From: Rhodopirellula sp. P2
GTDB lineage: Bacteria > Planctomycetota > Planctomycetia > Pirellulales > Pirellulaceae
Length of the DNA stretch: 64,000 nucleotides
Reading direction: 5' to 3'
NCBI RefSeq assembly: GCF_028768465.1
Contig: NZ_CP118225.1
Span: forward strand, 4,631,001 to 4,695,000
Within the stretch, counting starts at the first letter, position 1, and every line of letters begins with the position of its first letter. Under the pieces are notes generated by a model. It did not search any database, was not told the origin of the DNA, and saw only the letters and a program-made list of their open reading frames with translations. The translations under genes and the position numbers were made by a program. Positions 26,954 through 36,937 of this stretch are shown in pieces.

Positions 26954-27290
26954 CGTTTGCTCAGCAAACTGTTTCGGTCGCTGACGGTTCACGGTCGATT
27001 TCAAGCGTCTCATGTTCGGATTATGCAACGCCACCAATGTCAAACAGCAACGATTGGGCAGTTTTTTCGAGGCACGGTCCCTGCCTGTCGCGCATCCTAA
27101 CCTAGCTGGAGATTGCAACACGGATTCGTTTCCTCATCACGGAGGGAACATCGCGTTCCTCTCCGGTGTGAGGATGGCCCCCCTCGTGTCTTTGGATGAA
27201 GTTTCGCTTCGTCCACGTCGATAACAAAATGCGCTGCATGCCGGGACTCGTCCCGTGTGCCCGTTTCCAATTCCCGCAACCGGAAACCCG
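26954..27290. other. Intergenic leader of fliS
   Basis: Non-coding between the flagellin terminator and fliS. Open frames here have no protein character. The fliS gene must have its own promoter, because a strong terminator separates it from flagellin. I could not identify it. Confidence 0.4.
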
Positions 27291-27899
27291 ATGTACAACA
27301 CGGCTGACTCCTTCGTTCCACCTCCGATGACCTTTGTTGGTGACGAATCTTCGGTGCCATCGAACGAACCACAAGCACACGCCGTGGAGACGCCGACCGG
27401 CTCAGCGGAGTCGCGTGGCGAATCAGGCAGACTCAGCGACGGAATGGATAACTTTGGCCGACGCCGGGGCGACGCGTACCTGGAATCCATGGTTCAGACA
27501 GCATCGCCCGCCCGATTGCGTCTGATGGTGATCGAGCGTGCCGTGGAAGTCTCGCGGCACTTGGCTCACCACTGGAACTCCCAACCTGGCAAACGCGGAA
27601 CGAACGAGTATTCGTTGAAGTTGCTCGAGTTGTTGTCGGAACTGCTATCGGGTGTCACCGACAACTCCGTCGAAGTTTGCCGCACCGTCGCTGACCTCTA
27701 CGTGTTCTTGTGCCAGCACTTGATCGCAGCGGAACAGAATGGCGATGCCTCCATGATCGACGAAATCCGCCTGGTGCTGGAAACGGAAGCCGAAACCTGG
27801 CGAATGGTTTGTGCTCAAGAAGGCACGGACAAATCGCCTTCCAACAAACGCATCGCTGAGGTGCTGTCAGGCTCGGGTGGTTTGAACCTGCAGGGTTGA
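27291..27899 (+). CDS. fliS: Flagellar export chaperone FliS with N-terminal extension
   Basis: 202 residues from the ATG at 27291. Residues about 60-190 match FliS, the chaperone that holds the flagellin C-terminus before export: YLESMVQTASPARLRLMVI (the Y...TASP..L start of FliS), LLSELLSGV, then CRTVADLYVFLCQHLIAAE and LETEAETWRMVC. The 60 residues before this (Pro, Ser and Glu-rich) are an extension absent from typical FliS proteins of about 130 residues. The position directly downstream of flagellin supports the call. Confidence 0.87.
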   Translation: MYNTADSFVPPPMTFVGDESSVPSNEPQAHAVETPTGSAESRGESGRLSDGMDNFGRRRGDAYLESMVQTASPARLRLMVIERAVEVSRHLAHHWNSQPGKRGTNEYSLKLLELLSELLSGVTDNSVEVCRTVADLYVFLCQHLIAAEQNGDASMIDEIRLVLETEAETWRMVCAQEGTDKSPSNKRIAEVLSGSGGLNLQG

Positions 27900-28080
27900 T
27901 CCCCTGCCCTTTGAAAGCCAACACGCAGCAATCGTCGAGAACATTGCTGCGAAATACATTCTCAGGTCACCGGTCGGCTCACACAGAGCGACTGACGTGA
28001 CACGTCGACTCGAGGATTGAGTCGACCTCTCTTCAGGCCGGATGCCGCTTCGTCTCCCAACGTTACCGGCCAGTCGCTCT

Positions 28081-29079
28081 ATGTCGTCCTCGCTCGAATC
28101 CGCTCTTGCTCAGCTCGCTGGCACACGTTGCCTGGTCACGGGAGCAGCGGGATTCATTGGTTCGCAAATGGTCGAACGTTTGCTTGCTGCCGGCGCCAAC
28201 GTGGTTGCACTCGACAATCTCAGCACGGGCTTTCGTCACAACTTGACGCCGTTTCTGGAAGGCCCTCACCAAGCTCGCTTGACGTTTCTCGAAGGCGACG
28301 CCGCTGACCGAACGTGCGTGGAACAGGCTGTCACCAACGTGGACCACATCTTCCATTTTGCAGCGATGGCAAGCGTCCCACGCAGCATGCGTGAACCCGG
28401 GTTGTGCCACGAATGGACCACCACCAGCACCGTCGAATTGCTTGCTGCTGGGGCTGCCGCTGGCGTCAAACGGTTGGTGCTCTCGTCAACCAGTGCCGTG
28501 TACGGGAACTCGCCCTATGTCGCCAAGCGAGAAGATGACATGCCCGCCCCTTTGTCTCCGTATGCGGCGGCGAAGTTGTCCTCGGAGAACTACTGCCAAG
28601 TCTTTCAGCGTGAGTTCCCGATCGAAACGGTGGTTCTGAGGTACTTCAACGTGTTCGGGCCACGGCAAGATCCCCAAAGCGAATACAGCGCGGTGATCCC
28701 ACGCTTCGTTTCCATGATCCTCAGCGGCGAACGCCCGATCATCTATGGCGACGGACAACAATCTCGCGACTTTGTATTTGTGCGAGACGTCGCCAACGCA
28801 AATATGTTGGCGGCGACGGTGAAGGACGCTGCTGGCGGAATCTTCAACGTCGGTCGCGGTCAGCGAACAACGCTCTTGGATTTGCTCGACACACTTCGCG
28901 AACTGTTGCAAGGCGACATCCAACCCATTCACGAACCGCCTCGCGCGGGGGATGTTCGAGACTCGCTGGCAGACACAAATCAAATTCGTTCGCGACTCGG
29001 ATTTGAGCCCACCGTGGACATGAAAGAAGGCCTTCGGCAAAGCATCGAGTACTACCGAGGCATTTGCTCCCAAGCGTGA
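28081..29079 (+). CDS. UDP-hexose 4-epimerase family protein (WbpP/GalE-like)
   Basis: 332 residues from the ATG at 28081. Extended SDR with TGAAGFIG for NAD, VALDNLSTGFRHNL, FHFAAMASVPRSM, the serine stretch SSTSAVYGNSP and the catalytic SPYAAAK. RYFNVFGPRQDP and RDFVFVRDVANANML are characteristic of UDP-N-acetylglucosamine 4-epimerases of the WbpP type. It probably supplies UDP-GalNAc or UDP-Gal for surface polysaccharides, perhaps for flagellin or S-layer glycans, although no glycosyltransferase is nearby. Substrate specificity cannot be settled by eye. Confidence 0.9.
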   Translation: MSSSLESALAQLAGTRCLVTGAAGFIGSQMVERLLAAGANVVALDNLSTGFRHNLTPFLEGPHQARLTFLEGDAADRTCVEQAVTNVDHIFHFAAMASVPRSMREPGLCHEWTTTSTVELLAAGAAAGVKRLVLSSTSAVYGNSPYVAKREDDMPAPLSPYAAAKLSSENYCQVFQREFPIETVVLRYFNVFGPRQDPQSEYSAVIPRFVSMILSGERPIIYGDGQQSRDFVFVRDVANANMLAATVKDAAGGIFNVGRGQRTTLLDLLDTLRELLQGDIQPIHEPPRAGDVRDSLADTNQIRSRLGFEPTVDMKEGLRQSIEYYRGICSQA

Positions 29080-29181
29080 GTGGCATATTCGACGGGCACG
29101 CCGATCAGGTGCGTGCTGCCTTGAATCGGCCTACAATTGCGACTCCCGTCGCCGTTCTTCCCATTCGCTGAGGAAACCTCC

Positions 29182-30666
29182 ATGCGTCTCTGGATGCTGC
29201 TCCCGATCCTAGCCGCCCCGCTCCAGCTTGCTGTGCTGGGCCCCGTCGCCGCGAAGCAGCCGATGAACGTGCTGTTCCTCATCTCAGACGACCTGACCTC
29301 GACGGCGCTGTCTTGTTACGGAAACGAAGTTTGCCAGACACCCAACATCGACTCCTTGGCGGCGGAGGGAACGCGATTCACCCGAGCCTATTGCCAGGCC
29401 ACCTACTGCGGTCCCTCGCGCGCGTCGTTTCTGTCGGGATACTACCCGCACGCCACGGGCGTCTTGGGCTACAAAAGCCCGCGTCCGCAAATTGGCGATC
29501 GCCCGACATGGCCGCAATGTTTCAAAGACCAGGGCTACTACACGGCTCGTGTCAGCAAGATCTATCACATGGGGGTGCCGGGCGGGATTGAAACCGGCGG
29601 GGACGGACGAGACCATGATGGCGGAAATGGAGCGGACGACGCGATATCCTGGACGGAGCGTTTCAACAGCCCGGGACCAGAATGGAAAGCCACCGGCGAC
29701 GGGGAAACCTTGGAGAACAACCCCGATGGGGCTCGTCCCGTCGTTGGAGGCAACACGTTTGTCGTGGTGGAAGCCGATGGCGACGACACCGTTCACTCGG
29801 ACGGGAAAACTGCCGTCAAAGCAGCTGAACTGATTCATGCCAAGCGTGAACAACCGTTTTGGTTGGGTGTTGGATTTGTCCGTCCACATGTTCCCTTCGT
29901 GGCTCCCGCGAAGTACTTCGAGCCCTTCAAACCGTATCGCAAACTTCGCCTGCCGGAACGCATCGAGGGCGACTGGGACGATATCCCGAAGTTGGGCATC
30001 AACTACAAAACCAGCCAGAACATGAAGATGGATCTCCGCCGCCAGCGCAAAGCGGTCGGTGGATACTATGCCTCGGTCGCCTACATGGATGCTCAGGTCG
30101 GTAAAGTGCTGGCGGCGCTCCGCGAATCCGAGCAAGCAGAGAACACGATCGTTGTGTTCACCAGCGACCATGGTTACCACTTGGGCGAGCATGATTTCTG
30201 GGCCAAGGTTTCTTTGAGAGACGAGTCCTCCCAGGTCCCACTGATCATCAAAGTCCCAGGCAAGGATCCCGGTGTCTGCCACAGCCTGGTGGAGATGTTG
30301 GATCTGTACCCGACCCTGGCCAAGTTGTGCGATTTGGATGTCCCCGATCACGTGCAGGGCAAGGACATCTCCAGGCTGTTGGATGATCCCCAGCAAGCAG
30401 TTCGTGACGCGGCCTTCTGTGTCGCCCCGATGCGCAAAGGGTTCTTGTTGAGAACGGATCGTTGGGCGTTCATTCAGTACAAAGAAGACGCTTCGGGCGG
30501 GATCGAACTGTTTGACATGCAATCCGACCCGCGCCAGTTCACCAACCTCGCGTCATCTCCCGAACATGCCAACGTGGTCGCGGAACTGAGGCAACGCCTG
30601 ACTCAAAAGCTCATCGACATCCGAACGAATGACTTGGCCCACGCGAAGCAGCAACCGCCCAAGTAA
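29182..30666 (+). CDS. Sulfatase, iduronate-2-sulfatase-like
   Basis: Exported sulfatase of 494 residues. ATG at 29182 with GAGGAAA upstream and a signal peptide (LWMLLPILAAPLQLAVLG ... AAK). The formylglycine motif is C75-G-P-S-R79 in YCGPSRASFLSG. Calcium ligands are D36 and D37 (FLISDDL) and the later DH in FTSDHGYHLGEHDFWAK. RPHVPFVAPAKYFE and the C-terminal IELFDMQSDPRQFTNLA also fit the iduronate-2-sulfatase-like group. It would remove sulfate from polysaccharides in the periplasm after cysteine modification by an unlinked formylglycine-generating or anSME enzyme. It is a single gene. Confidence 0.94.
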   Translation: MRLWMLLPILAAPLQLAVLGPVAAKQPMNVLFLISDDLTSTALSCYGNEVCQTPNIDSLAAEGTRFTRAYCQATYCGPSRASFLSGYYPHATGVLGYKSPRPQIGDRPTWPQCFKDQGYYTARVSKIYHMGVPGGIETGGDGRDHDGGNGADDAISWTERFNSPGPEWKATGDGETLENNPDGARPVVGGNTFVVVEADGDDTVHSDGKTAVKAAELIHAKREQPFWLGVGFVRPHVPFVAPAKYFEPFKPYRKLRLPERIEGDWDDIPKLGINYKTSQNMKMDLRRQRKAVGGYYASVAYMDAQVGKVLAALRESEQAENTIVVFTSDHGYHLGEHDFWAKVSLRDESSQVPLIIKVPGKDPGVCHSLVEMLDLYPTLAKLCDLDVPDHVQGKDISRLLDDPQQAVRDAAFCVAPMRKGFLLRTDRWAFIQYKEDASGGIELFDMQSDPRQFTNLASSPEHANVVAELRQRLTQKLIDIRTNDLAHAKQQPPK

Positions 30667-30687
30667 CGAGCGGTTCCGGACGCGACC

Positions 30688-30921
30688 TCAGTTGTCGTCT
30701 TGGTAGTGCATGCTCGCGGTCACATTCCCGCAGTGCTCGCAGTGTGCCTGGATCCGCTTCCCAACCGATGCGGCCCCGCATCGGATTCCGCCCACGTCCC
30801 AAACCGACTGTTCGCGGTGGCAGTGCGGGCATCGGATCATCCATTTCTTCGACGAATCGCGAACGCGAACAAACCAAGCCGCTGGCAAAATGGATTCTGC
30901 CATTCTCTGGATCTTCGACAT
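30688..30921 (-). CDS. Small zinc-ribbon-like protein
   Basis: 77 residues from the ATG at 30921. Two CxxC knuckles, CPHCH and CEHCG, lie about 30 residues apart, as in a zinc ribbon, with another Cys in GIRCGA between them. The N-terminus has basic and hydrophobic residues (PAAWFVRVRDSSKKW). Convergent with the sulfatase gene, 21 bases apart. No family recognised. It could bind nucleic acid or serve a metal-chaperone role. Confidence 0.65.
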   Translation of the reverse strand: MSKIQRMAESILPAAWFVRVRDSSKKWMIRCPHCHREQSVWDVGGIRCGAASVGKRIQAHCEHCGNVTASMHYQDDN

Positions 30922-31272
30922 CGTCACACCTCGGTCCACATGAGCCCGCGAATTCGACACCCAGACTTCAGTCTAGCGAACCGGGGACGAGGAAGGGCAA
31001 GGAACTGATCGTGAATGCGGTTGATTCTTGCGACGCCGATCAAGGGGATTGGCTGAGTCGTGGCAGCGATTGGGAGAAGGATCGGTCCTCTTCGCGGGCG
31101 ACCACCCCGATCGCTTGCGACATGTCAAATGCAGGCGGTGCGCAGTTCCCGATGATCATTTCAAGGGACGCCCACTCAGCGTTGTTCACGGGTACGTGCG
31201 GTCGACAACTCCGTTAGAATCAGAATTCATTTTGACAACCATGACGATCAACCAACTTGGCGGAGACAATCG
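30922..31272. other. Intergenic region upstream of glpK
   Basis: About 350 bases between the divergent zinc-ribbon and glpK genes. It must hold the glpK promoter. TTGACA at 31232-31237 has no acceptable -10 partner at the right distance before the start codon. No other structure noted. Confidence 0.4.
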
Positions 31273-32778
31273 ATGAAGGCAATTCTGGCACTGGATCAAG
31301 GGACAACGAGTTCTCGAGCGATCCTGTTTGCACACGATGGATCGATCATCGGGATGACGCAGCAAGAGTTCACTCAGCACTACCCCAAACCGGGCTGGGT
31401 GGAACACGACGCAAACGAGATTTGGGAGACGCAACTGACGGTCGCTCAACAGGTGCTGCAACAGCACAGCATGGACGCTTCCGACGTGCACGCCATCGGG
31501 ATCACCAATCAACGCGAGACCACCTTGGTGTGGGACCGAGCCACCGGTGAACCAATTCACAACGCGATCGTTTGGCAAGACCGAAGAACGGCGCCCGATT
31601 GCGATGCGTTGCGGGAAGCAGGCCGATCAGAACTGGTACAGAACAAAACGGGATTGGTCATCGACGCCTATTTCTGCGCGACCAAACTGCACTGGATTCT
31701 CAATAACGTTGCTGAGGCGAAGGAGCGTGCCGAGAAGGGCGAACTCGCCTTTGGAACCATTGACAGCTGGTTGTTTTGGAAGCTGACCGGCGGAACCGTC
31801 CACGCCACCGATGTCACCAACGCCTCTCGAACGATGTTGTGGAACATTCATTCGGGGCAGTGGGACGATGAGTTGCTGGAGTTGTTTGAAATTCCCAAGG
31901 CCATTCTTCCCAGCGTCCACCCTTCCAGTCACGTGTACGGCGAGACGGAACCCTCGCTGTTTGGCAAATCCATTCCACTGGGTGGAGCTGCCGGCGACCA
32001 ACAATCGGCGTTGCTGGGGCAAAACTGCACCCAGCCCGGTATGGCGAAGAACACCTACGGCACCGGATGTTTCATGTTGATGAACATCGGTGACACGCCG
32101 TCTCCCTCGCCTTCGCGATTGTTGACCACCGTCGCTTGCTGGGATGGCGACAAACGAGAATACGCCTACGAAGGCAGCATCTTCATCGCCGGTGCGATCG
32201 TGCAGTGGTTGCGAGACGGACTGGGGATCATCCAGTCCTCCTCGGAAGTCGAAGCGTTGGCCGCCAGCGTGGAAGACACCGACGGCGTGTACCTCGTTCC
32301 TGCGTTCGCCGGTCTCGGTGCACCGCACTGGGATTCGTACGCTCGCGGGATCTTGGTTGGTTTGACTCGCGGGACCACCAAGGCTCACATCGCGCGTGCC
32401 GCACTCGAGGGCATTGCCTTCCAGGTCGCCGATGTGCTCGACGCGATGCGAAAGGACTCCGGCGTCGCGATCGAGGAACTGCGAGTCGATGGCGGAGCCG
32501 CCGCCAATGACCTGCTGATGCAGTTCCAGGCCGACATCATTGGTGCACGCGTCGTCCGTCCCAAGGTCATTGAGACCACCGCGGCGGGCGCGGCCTATGT
32601 CGCCGGCCTCGCAACAGGTTTCTGGAAGGACTACGCCGACATCGAGCGTATCTGGGAGACCGATCGCGTGTTCGAACCGCAAATGCCAGCCGACGAGGTG
32701 TCGCGACGCCGAATCCGCTGGGCCAAGGCCCTCGAACGTTCCAAACAATGGGCGGAACTCGAATCCGCGACCGACTGA
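31273..32778 (+). CDS. glpK: Glycerol kinase
   Basis: FGGY-family kinase of 501 residues that phosphorylates glycerol to glycerol 3-phosphate. N-terminal phosphate loop [67 protein letters not shown] and [12 protein letters not shown] are all glycerol kinase signatures. [13 protein letters not shown] and [20 protein letters not shown] mark the C-terminal ATP domain. It is followed 71 bases later by glpD, the next enzyme of the pathway. No GlpF facilitator is seen in the window. Confidence 0.97.
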   Translation: MKAILALDQGTTSSRAILFAHDGSIIGMTQQEFTQHYPKPGWVEHDANEIWETQLTVAQQVLQQHSMDASDVHAIGITNQRETTLVWDRATGEPIHNAIVWQDRRTAPDCDALREAGRSELVQNKTGLVIDAYFCATKLHWILNNVAEAKERAEKGELAFGTIDSWLFWKLTGGTVHATDVTNASRTMLWNIHSGQWDDELLELFEIPKAILPSVHPSSHVYGETEPSLFGKSIPLGGAAGDQQSALLGQNCTQPGMAKNTYGTGCFMLMNIGDTPSPSPSRLLTTVACWDGDKREYAYEGSIFIAGAIVQWLRDGLGIIQSSSEVEALAASVEDTDGVYLVPAFAGLGAPHWDSYARGILVGLTRGTTKAHIARAALEGIAFQVADVLDAMRKDSGVAIEELRVDGGAAANDLLMQFQADIIGARVVRPKVIETTAAGAAYVAGLATGFWKDYADIERIWETDRVFEPQMPADEVSRRRIRWAKALERSKQWAELESATD

Positions 32779-32849
32779 TTTTCAGCCCGCCCCGTGAACA
32801 CGGGACGCGTCCTCTTCTCGCTCAACTTCTCTCGCCTCTTCGGTTCAAC

Positions 32850-34442
32850 ATGCAACGCGAACATTCCCTGACCCAGCTCAACGAACGTTCCGAGCCCTGG
32901 GACATTGTCATCATCGGCGGCGGCGCGACGGGGGTTGGGATCGCGATGGATGCTGCCACCCGCGGACTGGATTGCTTGCTGCTCGAACAAGCTGACTTCG
33001 GAAAGGGAACGTCCAGCCGCAGTACCAAACTGGTCCACGGCGGCGTTCGCTACCTCCAACAAGGCAACATCACGTTGGTGCGAGATGCTTTGAAAGAGCG
33101 CACGCTGCTTCGCAACAATGCGCCGCAACTGGTGCATGACATGCCGTTCCTGATTCCCTGTGGTTCGTTCATGGAACGAATGTATTACGCAACAGGGCTG
33201 AAAGTTTACGACTGGTTGGCGACGGGGAATCGTTTTGGTCGGTCTCACTCGATCGGCCCGCAGGAAGCTGCCCAGCGTGTGCCAACCTTGCAAAAGCAGA
33301 AAGCCAACGGAGGCGTGATCTACCACGACGGGCAGTTTGATGACACACGGTTACTCATCAGTATGGCGCGGACCGCTGCTGAGCATGGAGCGTGTCTGCT
33401 GAACTACGTGGCCGTCACCGGGCTCTCGAAAGACGAAGCGGGTGAAATCAACGGTGTGGTCGCTGAGGACCGCGAAACGGGTGAAACGCATTCCATCGCC
33501 GCTCGCCGAGTGATCAACGCCGCGGGGCCGTTTTGTGATGCCGTCCGAGCGATGGACGAACCGGCCGCTGAAAAGATGCTGGCGGCCAGCCAAGGAGTGC
33601 ACATCGTTCTGCCCCGCCGGTTCTTCCCCGGCGACATTGCGATGATCGTTCCCAAAACGTCCGACGGTCGCGTCCTGTTCATCATTCCCTGGCACAATCA
33701 TGCCGTGGTCGGAACCACCGACACGGCGATCGACTCGGTGTCCCTGGACCCCAAACCCCAAGCCGGGGAGATTGAGTTTCTTCTGGAAACCGCAAAGGAG
33801 TACTTGGTCGAAGCACCAGCGCGAGAAGATGTCCTCAGTGTGTTCACCGGAATCCGCCCCCTCGTCAAAGGCGACAAGTCCTCACGGACGGCATCGTTGT
33901 CTCGCGACCACACCATTCGCATTTCCGACTCCAAACTGATCACGATCACCGGAGGCAAGTGGACCACGGTCCGCAAGATGGCCGAGGACTGCGTCGATCG
34001 AACGATTGCCTCGACTAAAAAATCCGCCACTCCGTTGACCGCGTCTGCCTGCCAAACGGAAACACTTCACCTGCATGGCTATGACCCGAACTCGGGCTCA
34101 ACAAACACCGTCGCCGGTGCAGGACGAGGGCACTACGGATCGGACCTGCCCGAGATTGAACAACTCGAACAAGAGCAATCCGGATGGAACCAGAAACTGC
34201 ACCCGGATCTCTCCATCACCGCTGGCGAAGTGATCTGGGCGGTCCGGAATGAGATGGCCAGAGCGGTCGAAGATGTGCTGGCTCGCCGAACCCGATGCCT
34301 GTTTTTGAACTCCAAAGCAGCGGTGCAGATCTCAGAAACCGTTGCCAAACTGATGGCCACCGAGATGCAGCGAGATGACGCATGGATCGCGGAACAAGTC
34401 GCATCCTTCGCAAAACTCGCCGAGGCCTATCAGATCGCCTGA
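32850..34442 (+). CDS. glpD: Glycerol-3-phosphate dehydrogenase, FAD-dependent
   Basis: 530 residues from the ATG at 32850. It oxidises glycerol 3-phosphate to dihydroxyacetone phosphate at the membrane, passing electrons to quinone. FAD motif IVIIGGGATGVGIAMDAATR, then GTSSRSTKLVHGGVRYL, IGPQEAAQRVPTL, GPFCDAV, FSVFTGIRPL-like VFTGIRPLVKG and ITITGGKWTTVRKMAED. The C-terminal helical domain has VIWAVRNEMARAVEDVLARRTR. With glpK upstream it completes glycerol use. Confidence 0.96.
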   Translation: MQREHSLTQLNERSEPWDIVIIGGGATGVGIAMDAATRGLDCLLLEQADFGKGTSSRSTKLVHGGVRYLQQGNITLVRDALKERTLLRNNAPQLVHDMPFLIPCGSFMERMYYATGLKVYDWLATGNRFGRSHSIGPQEAAQRVPTLQKQKANGGVIYHDGQFDDTRLLISMARTAAEHGACLLNYVAVTGLSKDEAGEINGVVAEDRETGETHSIAARRVINAAGPFCDAVRAMDEPAAEKMLAASQGVHIVLPRRFFPGDIAMIVPKTSDGRVLFIIPWHNHAVVGTTDTAIDSVSLDPKPQAGEIEFLLETAKEYLVEAPAREDVLSVFTGIRPLVKGDKSSRTASLSRDHTIRISDSKLITITGGKWTTVRKMAEDCVDRTIASTKKSATPLTASACQTETLHLHGYDPNSGSTNTVAGAGRGHYGSDLPEIEQLEQEQSGWNQKLHPDLSITAGEVIWAVRNEMARAVEDVLARRTRCLFLNSKAAVQISETVAKLMATEMQRDDAWIAEQVASFAKLAEAYQIA

Positions 34443-34474
34443 TGAGCATCACGTTGATTCAGCGTGCCGATGCG

Positions 34475-35521
34475 TCACTTGGTGGCAGGTAAACACCACC
34501 GCATGCGTTTGGCAAAGTCGGCTTGGAATTCGGGACGCCAACGGCTGACCGACGTGCGAGGATCGTAGGACGAGGAGGCCGCACGATCTCGGTACCATCC
34601 ATCCTCTTGCTTGGTGAACTCCCCGCCCCAACCAGGTTGGCTTGGGTCTTGGGGATCATTCCCGCCTTGGGGCAAAAAGAAGAACCAAGCGGGCGTGTCG
34701 CCTTCTTTGAGGCAGCCGTGCGGATTGGGTGCCGTCCAAGTCTTGGTCGGATACAAAGCTCCCAATGGTCCCTTGCTTCGCACATTGGTTTCAATCCAGT
34801 CTTTCCCCGTCAGGCTTTGGTCACCCGTCAAGTACATCCCGCGAAAGTTTGCGATCCGCATGTCGGAATTGGGTGCCGCTGTGGAAAGCACATAGTGCAT
34901 GCCCGGAAATTGCTTTCGCATCCAGTCAGCAAGGCCGTCCTGGTCGGCGATGTCATACACCTCGAACTTGCCCACGAACTCGGCGAATCCTTCGGCACCA
35001 CGTGTGGCTTGGACTCGGTCCAAGGCCTGCGCCAGATCGGTCTGTCCACCCCAGACTGCGATGCACAGAGGGGACTCCGCCGACCCCGCATCAATGCGTT
35101 CCATCAACAAACGTGATCCGTCGGTGTCATGCCCTTCACCGATGTGAGGGCGTTCCCGATTCGGGTTGCCGGACACGACAACGCTGCGAAGTGCTTCCGC
35201 CTCTGGCCAACCTTGAGCGTGTTGTTGCAAGTTCGGACGAACCTGTTCGTAAGCATCGATGAGTTCATGAATCAGCTCCGGCCGAGTGACCGACTCTTTC
35301 AGTTCACCTCGTGTCCCCGACGCACTGGCGATCAGCGCTTCGATCTCAAACTCGTTGGAATACACCAACAAGCGAACCAAGGATTGCTGGTCATCCGGAT
35401 CGCCTCCGATGTCTGTCAGCACAGCCAACCGGGGACGCTCGGCAGAGACGGTCGGAATCATCACAGAAACGAGACAGGTGAAGATCACCCAAGCCGCGAG
35501 GAGTTGCTTTCGAGTCGACAC
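34475..35521 (-). CDS. DUF1593 / nucleoside-hydrolase-like exported protein
   Basis: 348 residues with a signal peptide (LLAAWVIFTCLVSVMIPTVSA). The mature N-terminus has the nucleoside-hydrolase-like Asp cluster LTDIGGDPDDQQSLVRLL, followed by VVSGNPNR, WGGQTDLAQAL and a C-terminal PRTSVSRWRPEFQADFAKRM. This is the DUF1593 pattern (IU-nucleoside-hydrolase-like fold), usually found in secreted proteins of planctomycetes and Bacteroidetes near polysaccharide genes. Its reaction is not established. Convergent with glpD, 32 bases apart. ATG at 35521. Confidence 0.82.
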   Translation of the reverse strand: MSTRKQLLAAWVIFTCLVSVMIPTVSAERPRLAVLTDIGGDPDDQQSLVRLLVYSNEFEIEALIASASGTRGELKESVTRPELIHELIDAYEQVRPNLQQHAQGWPEAEALRSVVVSGNPNRERPHIGEGHDTDGSRLLMERIDAGSAESPLCIAVWGGQTDLAQALDRVQATRGAEGFAEFVGKFEVYDIADQDGLADWMRKQFPGMHYVLSTAAPNSDMRIANFRGMYLTGDQSLTGKDWIETNVRSKGPLGALYPTKTWTAPNPHGCLKEGDTPAWFFFLPQGGNDPQDPSQPGWGGEFTKQEDGWYRDRAASSSYDPRTSVSRWRPEFQADFAKRMRWCLPATK

Positions 35522-35640
35522 ATCAGTTCCTTTTTACAAATGCGAAATCATTCGTCACAGGCAGTGAGTGTATAGAGCGCAGCACAAGAATGTTGGTCAT
35601 CCTCTGTCGAAACACAACTCACTGTGGTGTAATGCTTGCC

Positions 35641-35701
35641 GTTGAGAAGAAGCGACGGAGTGCATTCAGTCGTTCTCAACCGTTCGCGATCGCAATGCGA
35701 T
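35641..35701. promoter_or_regulatory. Paired inverted repeats upstream of the acid-sugar operon
   Basis: GTTGAGAA (35641-35648) and TTCTCAAC (35673-35680) are perfect 8-bp arms enclosing an inner CGAC/GTCG pair. Adjacent to them is the dyad ATCGCA-a-TGCGAT (35689-35701). Both lie 80-140 bases before the first operon gene and could be operators for a repressor. The regulator itself is not in the window. Confidence 0.35.
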
Positions 35702-35780
35702 TCGATCGTTGGTGAGTGTTGTGTTTTTCTCGCCATGCATTGTGATTTTCCAGTCGCCCATTCTTTTCGCACCATCCCCC

Positions 35781-36875
35781 ATGACCCAATCCTTTCATCT
35801 CGTCATTTTAGGTGGCGATGGCATCGGCCCCGAAGTTTGTGACCAATCGGTTCGGTTGCTTGAAATCATGCAACCGCACTTGAACGGAGTCACCTTCGAA
35901 CTCGACCATCACAGCGTTGGCGTTGGCGAGTACCAGCGATCCGGGGAGGCACTGCCTCAAACGGCGTTCGATGCCTGCCTGGCATCCGATGCGGTGTTGC
36001 TGGGCGCGATGGGGTTGCCAAACGTTCGCTACCCCAATGGTAAAGAGATCGCACCTCAATTGGATCTTCGCGAGCGTTTGCAGTTGTACGGTGGTGTCCG
36101 CCCAATTCATCTCTTTCACGAAGAAGACACCCCGCTCAAGGGCCATGGGCCCGGTGACATCGACTTTGTGCTGGTTCGCGAGAGCACCGAAGGGTTGTTC
36201 TACGGACGTGATGCGATTGCGGACTTGGACGCGGACGAAGCGACCAACATGCTACGAATCACCCGTTCCGCATCGGAACGAGTCTGCCGTTTGGCATTCC
36301 AAACCGCTCGTCGCCGCAACGGTAAAAAGACAGTCACGCTGATCGACAAAGCCAACGTGCTTTCATCGATGGTCTACTTTCGGCATGTGTTTGACGAAGT
36401 GGCAAAGGAGTTCCCCGACATCAAAGCGGATCACGTTTACGTCGATGCGGCCGCGTTGTTCTTGGTCCGTCGCCCGCAAGACTTCGATGTCATGGTCACC
36501 GAAAACATGTTCGGCGACATCCTCTCCGACTTGGCCGCCGGTTTGGTTGGTGGCATGGGAATGGCACCTTCCGGCGACTTGGGGGATGAGGCAGCGGTCT
36601 TTCAACCTTCCCACGGCTCGGCGCCCGACATTGCCGGGAAATCGATCGCCAATCCAATTGCGATGCATCTGTCGACCGGGATGATGCTGGAGTGGCTGGA
36701 TCACCCGGAAACACGCCGCGCAGCGGATGCATTGAACGGTGCCATCTCGGACGTTTTGTCTGACCCAACGCAGCGGACCGCGGACATGGGCGGCAAACTC
36801 TCGACGGTCGAGATCACGGACGAAATCGCAGCTCACCTAAGTCGCCGACTCCAAGGTGAAACGACGCCCGTTTGA
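35781..36875 (+). CDS. Isocitrate/isopropylmalate dehydrogenase family enzyme
   Basis: 364 residues from the ATG at 35781. Oxidative beta-decarboxylase fold: [13 protein letters not shown] at the N-terminus, [27 protein letters not shown], the catalytic Lys in [52 protein letters not shown] and the NAD loop [15 protein letters not shown]. This resembles leuB and tartrate/malate dehydrogenases. In this operon, with an acid-sugar kinase and transporter, an acid-sugar or phospho-acid-sugar substrate (the role PdxA2 plays elsewhere) is more likely than leucine synthesis. It is the first gene of a seven-gene run. Confidence 0.85.
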   Translation: MTQSFHLVILGGDGIGPEVCDQSVRLLEIMQPHLNGVTFELDHHSVGVGEYQRSGEALPQTAFDACLASDAVLLGAMGLPNVRYPNGKEIAPQLDLRERLQLYGGVRPIHLFHEEDTPLKGHGPGDIDFVLVRESTEGLFYGRDAIADLDADEATNMLRITRSASERVCRLAFQTARRRNGKKTVTLIDKANVLSSMVYFRHVFDEVAKEFPDIKADHVYVDAAALFLVRRPQDFDVMVTENMFGDILSDLAAGLVGGMGMAPSGDLGDEAAVFQPSHGSAPDIAGKSIANPIAMHLSTGMMLEWLDHPETRRAADALNGAISDVLSDPTQRTADMGGKLSTVEITDEIAAHLSRRLQGETTPV

Positions 36876-36937
36876 AGTTCGCCTTGAATTGATTCGATCG
36901 CGAGCGAAGTCTCTTTCTCATCCCACGGACATTCCCC

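Noticed and set aside
29284-30522. 412-codon minus-strand frame opposite the sulfatase
   Set aside because: It overlaps an unmistakable sulfatase and shows no motif or ribosome site.
31232-31237. TTGACA as a -35 box of glpK
   Set aside because: No acceptable -10 hexamer 16-18 bases downstream; the site is too close to the start codon.
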